A stretch of 64,000 nucleotides of DNA from Pseudomonadota bacterium (GTDB lineage Bacteria; Myxococcota; Myxococcia; Myxococcales; Myxococcaceae): positions 12,143 to 76,142 of the forward strand of contig JAFAFL010000162.1 of NCBI GenBank assembly GCA_023423535.1. The letters run 5' to 3'. A program made the position numbers and the translations under genes. Within the stretch, counting starts at the first letter, position 1. Every line of letters begins with the position of its first letter. This document shows, in pieces, positions 43,554 to 53,762 of the stretch. The notes under the pieces were generated by a model. The model made no database searches, had not been told where the DNA came from, and worked only from the letters and a program-made list of their open reading frames with translations.

Positions 43554-45845
43554 GTGCAACGCTTGCACAGCGGGTTCGACGTGAACCCACCCCGGTCCGG
43601 TCACTCCCCTCGTAGCAACAGCGGTCCCCTCGCCTTCATTGGCCGCAGCGTCGTGACGAAGCTGCTCGTCGCGCTGGCGCTCTCGCTCACGGCGATGCTG
43701 GCCTTCATCGGCTTGCGCGTCGCATCGAGGTCTCACGACACCCTTCTGGAGGTGACGTCGAAGCAGACGAACGATCAGCTCGCGCAGAACGTGACGGTCG
43801 CCCGAGAGCTCTTCGACCGGCGCTTCCCCGGGCCGTGGCGACTGGTGCCGACGCCCGCCGACGCGCAGCCGCTGGAGTTCCACAACGGCAACGGGCGGAA
43901 GGACGAGTTCAAGACCCGCGAGCGGCTCGCGCATCAGCTCTACAAGGGCGAGGTGCCGCTGCTGGGCAACGCAGCGGTGGACTCCGAGCTGCTGCGGATC
44001 ACCGAGCTCACCGGCACCGAGCTGACGATCGCGCAGCGAATCCCCTCGGCGTCCTCGAGCGATCCGACCGTGGGCAACGCACCGGATGGGCGCGCGCTCC
44101 GGCTGACCACCACGGTCACGCGCAACGACGCGCAGGGACGTCCGCAGCGGGTGGCGCTCACGGTCCAGCCCACCCGGAACGTGAAGACGAACGAGCCCGA
44201 GGGCGCGGGCGCCGCCTTCGCCACCGGCCAGACCTTTGCCGGGCGCGCGACGGTCGCGGGCATGGACAGCTGGACCCGCTACGAGCCGATCGTCGGCGAG
44301 GACGGCAAGGTGATCGGCATCTTCTACGGCGGCATCGGCTTCGCAGAGGTGGCGGCGCGCGCGGCGACGATCTCCGACTCGCTGGCGATGCAGACGTACT
44401 GGCTGGGCGCGGCCGGCGGGCTGGTGTGCCTCGCGCTGCTCGTGTGGCTCACGCGGCGCCTGCTCCGCCCGCTGGGGACGTTGCGCACCGCCACGCGGGA
44501 GCTGGCGAAGGGCCGGCTGGTGGCGCTGCCGCAGGTCGAGGGACGGGACGAGATCGCGCAGCTCACCCGAGACTTCGAGGCCGTGCTGGTATCGCAGCGC
44601 GAGCTGACCGAGGCCGCGCAGGCGCTCGCGGCGGGGGATGTCTCGCGGACGATCACCCCGCGCAGTGACGAGGATGCGCTGAGCCACGCGTTTGCCCGGA
44701 TGAGGGATGCGGTGATGGGACTGACCGCCGAGGTCGGCGAGCAGGTGAAGTCCGCGCGTGCGGGTGAGCTCGACAGGCGCAGCGATCCCTCGCGCTTCGC
44801 GGGCCGCTTCCGCGCGCTGGTGGAGGATCTCAACGCGATGCTGGAGACGATCTGGCAGCCGGTGGACGCAACGGTGAAGACGCTCGCGCGCGTGGCGGAC
44901 GGAGACCTCACCGCGAAGCTCGAGGGCGATCACCGCGGCGCGTTCGGCCGGATGCAGACGGGGCTCAACCAGACGGTGGAGAAGCTTCGCGACGGGATGA
45001 TCGCCGTCTCCGCGGCGAGCCAGCAGGTCGCGAGCGCGGCCGCGCAGATCGCATCGGGGAGCCAATCTCTGGCCCAGGGCGCGAGCGAGCAGGCCCACGC
45101 GCTCGCCCAGTCGACGGCGCAGCTCGGCGAGATGGACGTGCTCACACGGAGGTCCGCGGACGGCGCGCGAGAGACCGCGGCGCTCGTCGGACAGACGCAG
45201 CAGAGCTGCCGCAAGGGCGCGGCGACGATGGAGCGCGTCGGAGGATCGATGGCGCAGATCCGCGGCGCGGCGCAGAACACGGCGCAGATCATCCGGAGCA
45301 TCAACGAGGTGGCGTTCCAGACGAACCTCCTCGCGTTGAACGCGGCGGTGGAGGCGGCGCGCGCGGGTGAGGCGGGACGAGGCTTCGCCGTCGTCGCGGA
45401 GGAGGTCCGGTCGCTGGCGCTGAGGTCGAAGGAGGCGGCACAGCAGACGGAGGCACTCATCGCCGAGTCGGTGAAGCTCACCCGCGACGGAGAGACGCTG
45501 ACGCAGGGCGCGATGGCGGACCTCTCGGAGATCGTCACCGCGGTGGACCGGGTGGTGACGCTGGTGAACGCGATGGCGGAGGCCACTGCCTCCCAGGCGC
45601 GCGGCATCCTCGAGGTCACCGGCTCGGTGAAGCAGATGGACACCGTGACCCAGGGCGCGGCCGCGAACGCGGAGCAGAGCGCCAGCGCGGCACAGGAGCT
45701 CGCGTCGCAGGCGTCGGAGCTCGAGACGCTGGTGGGCAGGTTCCGCCTCGCCGCGGACGATCGTGCGGCGCAGCCGGTTCGCACCCCGAAGGTGCAACGG
45801 CCCGCGAAGGGCTGGAGCAGAGCGGGCGCGCCGGCCCTGTTCTAG
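43554..45845 (+). CDS. Methyl-accepting chemotaxis protein
   Basis: A 763-residue chemoreceptor. The first membrane helix is about residues 34-54, then a periplasmic sensor with Cache-type features (GQTFAGRATV and GIFYGGIGFAE), a second membrane helix near 280-300 and a HAMP segment. The signalling tip is QTNLLALNAAVEAARAGEAG followed by RGFAVVAEEVRSLALRSKEAAQQTE, close to the family consensus. The GTG at 43554 begins a long frame, but a later GTG (43581 or 43653) could be the true start. No CheA or CheW genes are adjacent. Its stop overlaps the convergent lptG stop (CTAG). Confidence 0.93.
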   Translation: MQRLHSGFDVNPPRSGHSPRSNSGPLAFIGRSVVTKLLVALALSLTAMLAFIGLRVASRSHDTLLEVTSKQTNDQLAQNVTVARELFDRRFPGPWRLVPTPADAQPLEFHNGNGRKDEFKTRERLAHQLYKGEVPLLGNAAVDSELLRITELTGTELTIAQRIPSASSSDPTVGNAPDGRALRLTTTVTRNDAQGRPQRVALTVQPTRNVKTNEPEGAGAAFATGQTFAGRATVAGMDSWTRYEPIVGEDGKVIGIFYGGIGFAEVAARAATISDSLAMQTYWLGAAGGLVCLALLVWLTRRLLRPLGTLRTATRELAKGRLVALPQVEGRDEIAQLTRDFEAVLVSQRELTEAAQALAAGDVSRTITPRSDEDALSHAFARMRDAVMGLTAEVGEQVKSARAGELDRRSDPSRFAGRFRALVEDLNAMLETIWQPVDATVKTLARVADGDLTAKLEGDHRGAFGRMQTGLNQTVEKLRDGMIAVSAASQQVASAAAQIASGSQSLAQGASEQAHALAQSTAQLGEMDVLTRRSADGARETAALVGQTQQSCRKGAATMERVGGSMAQIRGAAQNTAQIIRSINEVAFQTNLLALNAAVEAARAGEAGRGFAVVAEEVRSLALRSKEAAQQTEALIAESVKLTRDGETLTQGAMADLSEIVTAVDRVVTLVNAMAEATASQARGILEVTGSVKQMDTVTQGAAANAEQSASAAQELASQASELETLVGRFRLAADDRAAQPVRTPKVQRPAKGWSRAGAPALF

Positions 45846-46954
45846 CGAGAGGGCTGCACGCGCGGCCTGCGCTGGAACCGGGCGTCGTTGCGGAGGAACA
45901 CGAAGAGCGCCGCGAGGACGAGCGCGGCGAAGGGCGTCCAGGCGGCGACGACGGGGCTCATGCGCTCGGAGAGCACGAGCGTCTTGCAGACCACCATCAC
46001 GCCCCACAGGCCGACCGCGATGGCGAGTCCCTCCAGCAGCGCGGTCGTCAAGTGGCCTTTACGTTCTCGCCGGAGCGCGAGGCCCACCGCGAGCAGCGCC
46101 GCGGGAAAGCCCGCCAGCGGATAGGCGAAGCGGTTGTGCATCGCGAGCCGGAACTGCTGCGTGGGCAGGCCCACCTCCGCGCGCGCGTCGATCTGCTCGA
46201 GGAGCACCGGCAGGCGCATCTGCTCCGGCCTTCCCTTCCGGATGCGGAACGCGTTGCCCGGCGCGCCGAGGTCGTAGACCGCCTCCGACTGCGTCTGCAC
46301 CTCGGACTCGTTTCCGGGACCGAAGCTGCGGTCGGTCATCTGCACCAAGCGCCAGCGCGTGCCCTCCACGTGGTGCATCTGCTGCGCGTCGATGCGGCGC
46401 ACGAGCTCGAACTCCGGCGTGAGGCGCAGCACTGTGACGTCGCGGAAGCCCTGCTCGGCGTCGCCGGAGCGCAGGTAGAAGATGCGGTCGCCGAGCCGGA
46501 ACCACTGCTTCGGCTGGAAGTAGAAGCGCCAGTCCCCCCAGCGGTTGAAGCGCGAGGTGGTGATCTCGTCCACGCGCGGGCCGGCCTTCACCACCGCGTA
46601 CTCGTCGAAGAAGACGAAGCCCACGCAGAGCAGCGCGCTCCAGAGGGCGATGGGCAGGTACACGGCGCGCGGACCGAACGCGAGCGCGTCGATTGCAGTG
46701 AGTTCGCCGCGCTTGCGGATGACGCTGATCGCCGCGCCCGCCGCGAGGAGCAGCGCCGCCGGTGCGAGCTGCTGCGCCACCAGCACCGCCTTCCACGCGT
46801 ACAGCTCGAGCACGTCAAACACCCAGTTCGGACCGGTGTAGGCCTTCGCACGATCGACGAAATCGGTGACGAGGAAGATGGCGAGGATCGCCGCGAAGAT
46901 CGCCGCGAAGAGCCCGAGGTACGTCTTCGACACGTAGGCGAAGAGCGTCCTCAC
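45842..46954 (-). CDS. lptG: LPS export ABC transporter permease LptG
   Basis: A 370-residue membrane protein of the LptF/LptG family, which with LptB2 extracts LPS from the inner membrane. Membrane helices lie at the N-terminus (about 12-35 and 55-75, 100-120) and at the C-terminus (last 100 residues), flanking a periplasmic beta-jellyroll of about 150 residues. The GTG start overlaps the lptF stop by four bases (GTGA). Gene order lptF-lptG is the usual one. Confidence 0.92.
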   Translation of the reverse strand: MRTLFAYVSKTYLGLFAAIFAAILAIFLVTDFVDRAKAYTGPNWVFDVLELYAWKAVLVAQQLAPAALLLAAGAAISVIRKRGELTAIDALAFGPRAVYLPIALWSALLCVGFVFFDEYAVVKAGPRVDEITTSRFNRWGDWRFYFQPKQWFRLGDRIFYLRSGDAEQGFRDVTVLRLTPEFELVRRIDAQQMHHVEGTRWRLVQMTDRSFGPGNESEVQTQSEAVYDLGAPGNAFRIRKGRPEQMRLPVLLEQIDARAEVGLPTQQFRLAMHNRFAYPLAGFPAALLAVGLALRRERKGHLTTALLEGLAIAVGLWGVMVVCKTLVLSERMSPVVAAWTPFAALVLAALFVFLRNDARFQRRPRVQPSR

Positions 46955-48072
46955 TTCGAGGTCCCCGCGCGAACCACGCGCCACAGCCCGAGCAGCCCCA
47001 CCACCGAGCAGATCATCGCCGGCAGGAAGGCCGCGAGGATGATCGGCAGCCGGCCCTGCGCGCCCATGTTCTCGAAGGAGCGGCTGAGCACGTAGAAGCC
47101 CACGTACCCGAGGATCGTCAGCAGGAGCCCTCGCCCTCTTCCGCCGCCGCGCGCGCCGCTGCTCGCCAGCGCCAGGGGAGTGCCCAGCAGCGCGAAGGCG
47201 ATCGGCGTGAAGGCGTTGGCGACGCGGCTCCAGAAGGCCATGAGGAACGGCTCCGGCGCGCGTCCCTCGGACTGCTCGAAGCGCGCGGCCTCGCGAAGCT
47301 CCATCGGCGTGAGCTCTTCGCGCGGCGAGCGGAAGCGGTTCTTGCGCACCAGCCGGTCCTCGACGCCGACGTTGATCTCCGCGCGCTCGAACCCGACGAT
47401 CGCGTAGTCGCGCTCGGCCCTCTGCGCCCGGTGCACCTCGCCGTCCGCCAGCGCGAGCTTCAGCGCCTCGCCCTGCCCGGACGGGTTCACGCGGCCCTCG
47501 TGCGCGAGCACCAGTAAGGGCGAGTCCGGCTCGCGGTCGTCGTGGATGAGGACGTTGCCCCACACGCCGCGCTCGGTGTCCACGTGCTCGGCGTACACGG
47601 TGAGCTTCGTGAGGTCCTCGTAGAAGACGCCCGGCTTCACGTCACCGACGATGTTCTTCTTGATCACCTCGTTGATGAGCCCGCGCACCTCCGAAAGTCC
47701 GCGCGGCTCCACCGTCGCCGAGAGGAGCCACATCAACGCGCCGAGGCCCACCGCGAAGAGCACCGGCACCGCCGTCACCTGCACCGGGCCGATGCCCAGC
47801 GCCGCCATCGCGGTGATCTCCCGGTCCTCGCCGAGCCGCCCCAGTCCGAGGAGGATCGCCAGCAGGAACGCCACCGGCAGCGCCATCACGATGAAGTGCG
47901 GCCCGAGGTAGAGCAGCAGCGCGCCCAGATCTCCCGCGGTCACCGCCGAGCCCAACAGCACCTCCGTCGCGCGCAGGAACTGCATCACGAACAGGAGGAG
48001 GAAGAGGAACAGCAGCCACCCGACGAGCGGGAAGAGCAGCTCCTTGAGGACGTAGCGGAGGAGGATCGGCAC
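46951..48072 (-). CDS. lptF: LPS export ABC transporter permease LptF
   Basis: A 373-residue LptF/LptG-family permease with the conserved helix set near residues 10-120 and 285-365 around a periplasmic beta-jellyroll. Typical phrases are LLRYVLKELLFPLVGWL and ALLLYLGPHFIVMALPVAFLL. It partners LptG downstream. Start GTG at 48072, 26 bases after the purD stop, so it probably shares that transcript. The LptB and LptC genes are not in the window. Confidence 0.92.
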   Translation of the reverse strand: MPILLRYVLKELLFPLVGWLLFLFLLLFVMQFLRATEVLLGSAVTAGDLGALLLYLGPHFIVMALPVAFLLAILLGLGRLGEDREITAMAALGIGPVQVTAVPVLFAVGLGALMWLLSATVEPRGLSEVRGLINEVIKKNIVGDVKPGVFYEDLTKLTVYAEHVDTERGVWGNVLIHDDREPDSPLLVLAHEGRVNPSGQGEALKLALADGEVHRAQRAERDYAIVGFERAEINVGVEDRLVRKNRFRSPREELTPMELREAARFEQSEGRAPEPFLMAFWSRVANAFTPIAFALLGTPLALASSGARGGGRGRGLLLTILGYVGFYVLSRSFENMGAQGRLPIILAAFLPAMICSVVGLLGLWRVVRAGTSK

Positions 48073-48098
48073 GGCGCGCGCAGTCTCCCGGGGCGGGG

Positions 48099-49376
48099 CT
48101 ACCCTCTCGCCGCGATGTCGGTCCGGTAGTGCATCCCGGAGAAGCGCACGCCCTCGATCGCCGCGTACACCGCGTCGCGTGCCTCGGCGAGCGTGTCCCT
48201 GTGCGCGCACACCGCGAGCACGCGTCCGCCGGAGGTGAGCAGCGCCGCCTCGGTCACGTCGTCCGCGTCCGCCGGTTCCGGCGCGCGCCAGGTGCCCGCG
48301 TGGAAGACCTGCACGTCCTCGGGGACCTCGTCGAGCCCCACGATCACGTCGCCCGTCCTCGGCGACTGCGGATAGCCATGCGACGCGAGCACCACGCCCA
48401 CCGCCGCGCCGCGATAACGGACGCGTCCGCTGGAAGCGAGCTGTCCGCGCGCACAGTCCTCGAGCAACGGCACGAGGTCCTCGTCCAGCAGCATCATCAG
48501 CGGCTGCGTCTCCGGGTCGCCGAAGCGCGCGTTGAACTCGAGCACCTTCGGGCCCTGCGCGGTGAGCATCACGCCCGCATACAGCGCGCCGCGGAAAGCA
48601 GCCCCGCGCTTCGCCAGCTCACGCAGCGTCGGCTCGATCACCTGACGGCCGAGTTCATCGAGCGCGTCATCCGTCACATAGCCCGCCGGCGCGTACGCGC
48701 CCATGCCGCCCGTGTTCGGTCCGGTGTCGCCGTCCCCCACCCGCTTGTGGTCGCGCGCCGGTGGCAGCAGCCGGTAGCGCTCGCCGTCACAGAGCGCGAT
48801 GACCGAGACCTCCTCGCCCACCAGCAGCTCCTCCAGCACGAGCCGCTTTCCGGCCGGCGTCTGGGCCAGCTCGCGCACCGCGGCCACCGCTTCGTCCGCC
48901 GACTGCGCGACGACCACGCCCTTCCCCGCCGCCAGCCCGTCCGCTTTGATCACCACCCGGCCGAGTTCGCGCGCGCGCGCCTCCGCTTTGAGCGCGTCCT
49001 CGAACACGTCGAACGTCGCAGTGGGCACGCCGGCCGCGGCCATGATCTCCTTCGCGTAGGCCTTCGAGCCCTCGATGCGCGCCGCCGCCGCCACCGGGCC
49101 GAAGACGGGGACGCCGGCTTCGATCAGTGCGTCGGCCACGCCGGCCACCAGCGGCGCCTCCGGGCCCACCACCACCAGGCCCACGCCGTGCGCGCGCGCG
49201 GCAGCGAGCACCTGCGCGGGATCGTCCGCCTTCAACGCGAGGTTCTGCGCCTTTTCCACCCGCGCCGTGCCCGGATTGCCGGGCGCACAGAGGACGGAGG
49301 TGACGCGAGGGCTCTGCGCGATCCGCCAGACCAACGCGTGCTCGCGGCCACCGCTGCCCAGGACCATGACTCTCAT
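48099..49376 (-). CDS. purD: Phosphoribosylamine-glycine ligase (GARS)
   Basis: A 425-residue ATP-grasp ligase of purine synthesis that joins glycine to phosphoribosylamine. Landmarks are VLGSGGREHAL, VVVGPEAPLVAGVADAL, VIKADGLAAGKGVVVA and VLEFNARFGDPETQ. All usual regions are present at normal length. The ATG overlaps the stop of the zinc-ribbon TPR gene (ATGA), which lies between it and purH. Confidence 0.97.
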   Translation of the reverse strand: MRVMVLGSGGREHALVWRIAQSPRVTSVLCAPGNPGTARVEKAQNLALKADDPAQVLAAARAHGVGLVVVGPEAPLVAGVADALIEAGVPVFGPVAAAARIEGSKAYAKEIMAAAGVPTATFDVFEDALKAEARARELGRVVIKADGLAAGKGVVVAQSADEAVAAVRELAQTPAGKRLVLEELLVGEEVSVIALCDGERYRLLPPARDHKRVGDGDTGPNTGGMGAYAPAGYVTDDALDELGRQVIEPTLRELAKRGAAFRGALYAGVMLTAQGPKVLEFNARFGDPETQPLMMLLDEDLVPLLEDCARGQLASSGRVRYRGAAVGVVLASHGYPQSPRTGDVIVGLDEVPEDVQVFHAGTWRAPEPADADDVTEAALLTSGGRVLAVCAHRDTLAEARDAVYAAIEGVRFSGMHYRTDIAARG

Positions 49377-52096
49377 CGATTTGCTCCCACTGGGCCCGCC
49401 GGTACCGCCACGTCGAGCAGCACGCCACGCGCCGCCGCGTTCTCCGGATCCGCCCTCAACACCCGCAGCGCGCGATCCTTCGCAGCGTCGCGATCACCCG
49501 CCTGCAGGTCCAACCGCGCGAGCTCGAGCTCCGCGCCGAGCAGCCCGCGATCCGCGGCCAGCGCCTCGGTCAGCGCACGCCGCGCCTCACTCGGCTGACG
49601 ATCCCGGGCATGCACGAGGCCTCGCGCCATCAACGCCATCCCCAGCGTGCGCCCGTGCAGCTTCGCGGCGTCCGAGCCCAGCCTCGCCGTCCGCAGGTCT
49701 CCCGCACGCAGCGCCGCGAAGGTCCGCCACCCCTGAGCGAGCCCATTGCCGGGATCGATCGTCACCACCCGCGAAACGCTCTTCAAGGCACCACTCGCGT
49801 CGCCCTGGTGGTAGCGGAGGACCGCGTCGTAGAGCGCAGGCAGCAGGTCGTCTCGGCCGGAGGAGAGCGCACGCGAATCCAGCTGCGCACCGCGGACGAG
49901 CTCCCAGGGAGCGATGAAGAGAAGCGGATCCTCGAGCCCCGGCGGCGGCCGCAACGGATCGGTGCCTGCCATGAGCTGGAGCTGGCGCACCGCCTCCTCG
50001 CGACGATCACCGGAGAGCGCGGCGAGCCCCGCCCACAGTCGCGCATCGGTCCTGCGTGGATCGAGCTCCACGCTCTTTCGCAGCGCCCGCTCCGCCTCCA
50101 CGGCCTTGCCTTCGAGCAGACGTACCCGCCCCTCGAGGAGCTGCTCCAGCGCCGCGTCTTCGAGCCGGCCCTGCACGCCCGCGAGCTGCGCGGAAGCCAG
50201 AGACGCATCGCCTGACTCCAGCGCCGCCAGCAGCAGCGCGAGTCGCGCCGCGGGATCGGCGCCGTCCTCTTCCAGAAGCCACTGCGCATGGCGGATCGCC
50301 TCGGCGCGATTTCCGGTGACCCGCTCTGCGATTGCCAGATGCAGCAGAGCCTCGCGGCGGAGCGAAGGCGGGAGCGTGCGCGTCGTGAGCGCGGCGGGCG
50401 CGTTGCCCGTCGCAGGCGCTTCGGGCGTCGCAGGGGTGCCGGCCGCTTCCGTTGCCGAGGTCTCGGAGGCGCCTGCGGGCTCGGCATCATCCGATCCGGC
50501 GGCGCCCGGCGTCGGGAGGCTGGCCTCGCCCGTGAGCACGCGGAGGGTCTGCACTGCCTCCGCGCGCGCGTTCCGGTTCGGCCCGAACTGGTAGCCGATG
50601 GCTGCGAGCGCGAGCGGGAAACGGGCGTCGTCCGGCATGGCCTCGGCCGCAGCAGCGAGCCGCTTGCGTGCCTCTTCATACCTGCCCGCGCGGGCGAAGA
50701 GCCGGGTCAGCGCGTTGATCGCGCGGCCGTTCTTCGGGTCCCTCGCGAGCCGGCTCTCCAGGTCCGCCACCGCGCCGCCCACATCATGCGCCCGCATTCG
50801 CGCCGCAGCGCGCGAGGTGAGCGCCACTGCGTTCTGCGGCTCGAGCGTGAGTGCCGCATCGAAGCTCTTCTGCGACAGCGCAGCGGACGTCACCTGCGCG
50901 GCACGTCCCAACGCGACCTGCGCTGCGGCCTTCCCCGCATCATCGCGCGCGAGCCCCAGCGCTTCGGTCGCCAGCCTCCGCGCGTCCTCCTGGTGACCGG
51001 GAGCGCGCGGACGCGTGAGCAGCAGGTGCGCCTGCGCGAGGAGCAACTGCGGCGTCGCGCCCTCGCTGCGGATGACCTCGCCGAGCCGGGTCGTCGCCTC
51101 CTGCCGTTGCGCCTCCGGCAGCCGCGTTCCCTGCCCGAGCGCCAGCGCCGTCACCCATCCGGCCATCGCCGCTTCGTTGGAGGGCCGCTCGCGCAGCACG
51201 GCCGCGAACTTCTCCGCCGCCACCGCGTAGGCGGGCTCGTCATCCTGCGCGAGCAGCCGCTGGGCCTCTTCGATCGTCGAGCCGATCGCGCTTCTCGGCA
51301 GCCGAGCCGGCAGAGCTTGCTGCCCGTCGGCAGTGCCCGCTGTCGGTCCCTTTCGGACGTCATCGCTTCGCGCAAAGGCGATCCATCCGACCACTGCGAC
51401 GAGCAGCAGCCCCGCCGCGACGGCTGCCACGACCACCACCCGCCGATCCCACTTCGGCGAGGCCGAGCTCCGCCCCACCGTCGATGCCGGCTCTTGAGGG
51501 GCGATCTGCGCGGGAGCCACCTCCTGCGGCAACGGCTCCGGCGCGGCGACGACGGGTGCCTGCGGATCGCTGCCGCGCGCACGGCAGGGATCACACACGC
51601 CCAGCGCCTGATCGAACGCGTCTTCGAGGACGTTCCCGCATCGTTCGCAACGAGGCGTGGCGTTGGCGTCCGGAGTGGCGGGCCCTTCCGTCGAGCCAGG
51701 AGCCGGCGATGGCGTGATCGTTCGCGGCGGCGGCTCCGGCCGACGCTCCATCTTCGCGAGTTCGATGATCGCAACCGGCGTCGAGACCTGATCACCTCGA
51801 GCGCCCGACGATGCGATCGGCGTCATCCTCGGCGGCGCGAGCGCGGCATCAATCGCGGGAGCGGCCGGCCTGCGCTCAGGGTACGCGGCCTCGGGGATCC
51901 GCTCGGTGGCGACCGGCGTGATCTTTCTTCCCGCCTCCGTGAGCTGCGCGGCGCCGGCGGGCGACGCAAAGGCCGACGCGCTGGTGAGCAGGTGCTGGTG
52001 CCGGCAGCGCGGGCATTGCGCGCGAACTCCGCGCGGCGTGACCAACCGATCGTCTATCGCGTATGCCGCCGCACACTTCTCGCAGACGATCCGCAT
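49373..52096 (-). CDS. Zinc-ribbon membrane protein with TPR repeats
   Basis: A 907-residue protein. It begins with an MJ0042-type zinc ribbon (Cys5, 8, 28, 31) and has a second four-cysteine motif at Cys150, 153, 168 and 171. One membrane helix follows at about 219-241, so the zinc ribbons are cytoplasmic and the long C-terminal part is periplasmic by inference. That part is Ala-rich and helical with TPR-like repeats. It lies between purH and purD, 13 bases after purH, and overlaps purD by four bases. It is a myxobacterial-style protein; no function is known to me. GGAGG precedes the ATG. Confidence 0.85.
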   Translation of the reverse strand: MRIVCEKCAAAYAIDDRLVTPRGVRAQCPRCRHQHLLTSASAFASPAGAAQLTEAGRKITPVATERIPEAAYPERRPAAPAIDAALAPPRMTPIASSGARGDQVSTPVAIIELAKMERRPEPPPRTITPSPAPGSTEGPATPDANATPRCERCGNVLEDAFDQALGVCDPCRARGSDPQAPVVAAPEPLPQEVAPAQIAPQEPASTVGRSSASPKWDRRVVVVAAVAAGLLLVAVVGWIAFARSDDVRKGPTAGTADGQQALPARLPRSAIGSTIEEAQRLLAQDDEPAYAVAAEKFAAVLRERPSNEAAMAGWVTALALGQGTRLPEAQRQEATTRLGEVIRSEGATPQLLLAQAHLLLTRPRAPGHQEDARRLATEALGLARDDAGKAAAQVALGRAAQVTSAALSQKSFDAALTLEPQNAVALTSRAAARMRAHDVGGAVADLESRLARDPKNGRAINALTRLFARAGRYEEARKRLAAAAEAMPDDARFPLALAAIGYQFGPNRNARAEAVQTLRVLTGEASLPTPGAAGSDDAEPAGASETSATEAAGTPATPEAPATGNAPAALTTRTLPPSLRREALLHLAIAERVTGNRAEAIRHAQWLLEEDGADPAARLALLLAALESGDASLASAQLAGVQGRLEDAALEQLLEGRVRLLEGKAVEAERALRKSVELDPRRTDARLWAGLAALSGDRREEAVRQLQLMAGTDPLRPPPGLEDPLLFIAPWELVRGAQLDSRALSSGRDDLLPALYDAVLRYHQGDASGALKSVSRVVTIDPGNGLAQGWRTFAALRAGDLRTARLGSDAAKLHGRTLGMALMARGLVHARDRQPSEARRALTEALAADRGLLGAELELARLDLQAGDRDAAKDRALRVLRADPENAAARGVLLDVAVPAGPVGANR

Positions 52097-52109
52097 GCCG
52101 TTCCTCCGC

Positions 52110-53651
52110 TCAGTGGCGGAAGTGTCGCACGCCGGTGAACACCATCGCGATTCCGTGTTCGTCGGCGGCGGCGATCACCTCGGCGTCTCGCACCGAGCCA
52201 CCGGGCTGCACGACGCACCGGGCCCCCGCCTTCGCCAGCTCGTCGAGCCCGTCGCGGAAGGGGAAGAACGCGTCCGACGCCGCCGCACATCCCTGCAGCG
52301 TCTCACCGCCACGCACCGCAGCAATGCGGGTCGAGTCCACGCGGCTCGTCTGACCGCCGCCCTGCGCGAGCAGCCGGTCCCCCGAGCTGAAGACGATCGC
52401 GTTGCTCTTCACGTGCTTGCACACGCGCCACGCGAACTTCAGCGCCCGCAGCTCCTCCTCCGAAGGCGCGCGCTTCGTCACGACCTTCCACGCCGTCTCC
52501 GGCTCCACCGCGTCGCGGTCCTGCACGAGCAACCCGCCGGACACCGACCGCAGCTCCAGCGCCGCGCGCGGCTTGCTCCCCTCCGCCAGCGCGCGTCCCG
52601 CCTCCAGGAGCCTGAGGTTCTTCTTCGCGCCGAGGATCGTCTGCGCCTCTTGCGAGAACGAAGGCGCGATCACCGCCTCGAGGAACGTCTCCGCCAGCGC
52701 GTTCGCCGTCTCCGCGTCCACGTCGCGGTTGAACGCCACGATGCCGCCGAACGCAGAGGTCTCGTCCACCGCCCGGGCCGCGCGGTACGCCGTCACCAGC
52801 GAGTCATCCAGCGCCACGCCACACGGGGTGTTGTGCTTGATGATCACCGCGCACGGCTTCTCCGGGAACTCGAGCACCAGCGCCAGCGCCGCATCGAGGT
52901 CGAGGATGTTGTTGTAGGAGAGCTCCTTGCCCTGCAGCACCTTCGCGAACGCGACCGTCGGCTCCTTCGGCGCGGCGTGCTCCCGGTAGAAGGCCGCGCG
53001 CTGGTGCGGGTTCTCGCCGTAGCGCAGCGGCTGCGCCTTCCGGAACGCCACCGCGAAGTCGTCCGAGAACTCCTCCGCCGCCTGCTGCGAGAGCCAGGTG
53101 CTGATCGCCGCGTCGTACGCCGCGGTGTGCGCGAACGCCTTGCGCATCAGCCGAAGCCGCGTCTGCAGCGAGACCTCACGGTTCTGCTTCAGCTCCGCGA
53201 GCACCGGCTCGTAGTCCGCCGGGTCGACGATGATCGCGACGTGCTTCGCGTTCTTCGCCGAGGCCCGCACCATCGCCGGACCGCCGATGTCGATCTGCTC
53301 GATCGCCTCGTCAAAGGAGACGCCCTTCGCCACCGTCTCGCGGAACGGATAGAGGTTCACCGCGACGATGGAGATGGGGTCGATCCCGTTCTCCTTCAGG
53401 TCCTCGCGATCCCGCTGCTCGTCCAGCCGCGCGAGCAGGCCGCCGTGGATGCGAGGGTGCAGCGTCTTCACCCGGCCGCCGAGGATCTCCGGGCTGCCGG
53501 TGTGCTCGGACACCTTGCGCACGGGAATGCCGTCACCCTGAAGGGAGGCCATCGTGCCGCCGGTGGAGAGGAGTGTGTAACCCAGCTCGACGAGCCCCCG
53601 CGCGAACGGGGAGAGGCCGCGCTTGTCCGAGACGCTGAGGAGGGCGAGCAC
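52110..53651 (-). CDS. purH: Bifunctional AICAR formyltransferase / IMP cyclohydrolase
   Basis: A 513-residue enzyme of the last two steps of IMP synthesis. The N-terminal IMP cyclohydrolase has SVSDKRG, STGGT and GGRVKTLHPRIHGGLLA; the C-terminal AICAR formyltransferase has LRYGENPHQRAAFY, KELSYNNILDLDAALAL, IKHNTPCG and the closing ASDAFFPFRDGLD. Length is normal. The GTG at 53651 begins at the usual start. It follows an orphan sigma-region-4 gene at 53763 on the same strand. Confidence 0.97.
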   Translation of the reverse strand: MLALLSVSDKRGLSPFARGLVELGYTLLSTGGTMASLQGDGIPVRKVSEHTGSPEILGGRVKTLHPRIHGGLLARLDEQRDREDLKENGIDPISIVAVNLYPFRETVAKGVSFDEAIEQIDIGGPAMVRASAKNAKHVAIIVDPADYEPVLAELKQNREVSLQTRLRLMRKAFAHTAAYDAAISTWLSQQAAEEFSDDFAVAFRKAQPLRYGENPHQRAAFYREHAAPKEPTVAFAKVLQGKELSYNNILDLDAALALVLEFPEKPCAVIIKHNTPCGVALDDSLVTAYRAARAVDETSAFGGIVAFNRDVDAETANALAETFLEAVIAPSFSQEAQTILGAKKNLRLLEAGRALAEGSKPRAALELRSVSGGLLVQDRDAVEPETAWKVVTKRAPSEEELRALKFAWRVCKHVKSNAIVFSSGDRLLAQGGGQTSRVDSTRIAAVRGGETLQGCAAASDAFFPFRDGLDELAKAGARCVVQPGGSVRDAEVIAAADEHGIAMVFTGVRHFRH

Positions 53652-53762
53652 GCGCCCCGATTAGCAACCGACCCCAGGGGTGTCAACGCAACGCGCCGGG
53701 CGCGCACAGGGCCTCGCGGGAGGCTCCCGGACGCGCGCGTGAGAGCGAGCGAGCGTGGCCTG

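Noticed and set aside
42351..46007. A 1218-codon minus-strand frame opposite the glycosyltransferase and chemoreceptor genes
   Set aside because: No domain features and unlike any family; the plus strand has conserved GT4 and chemoreceptor motifs.
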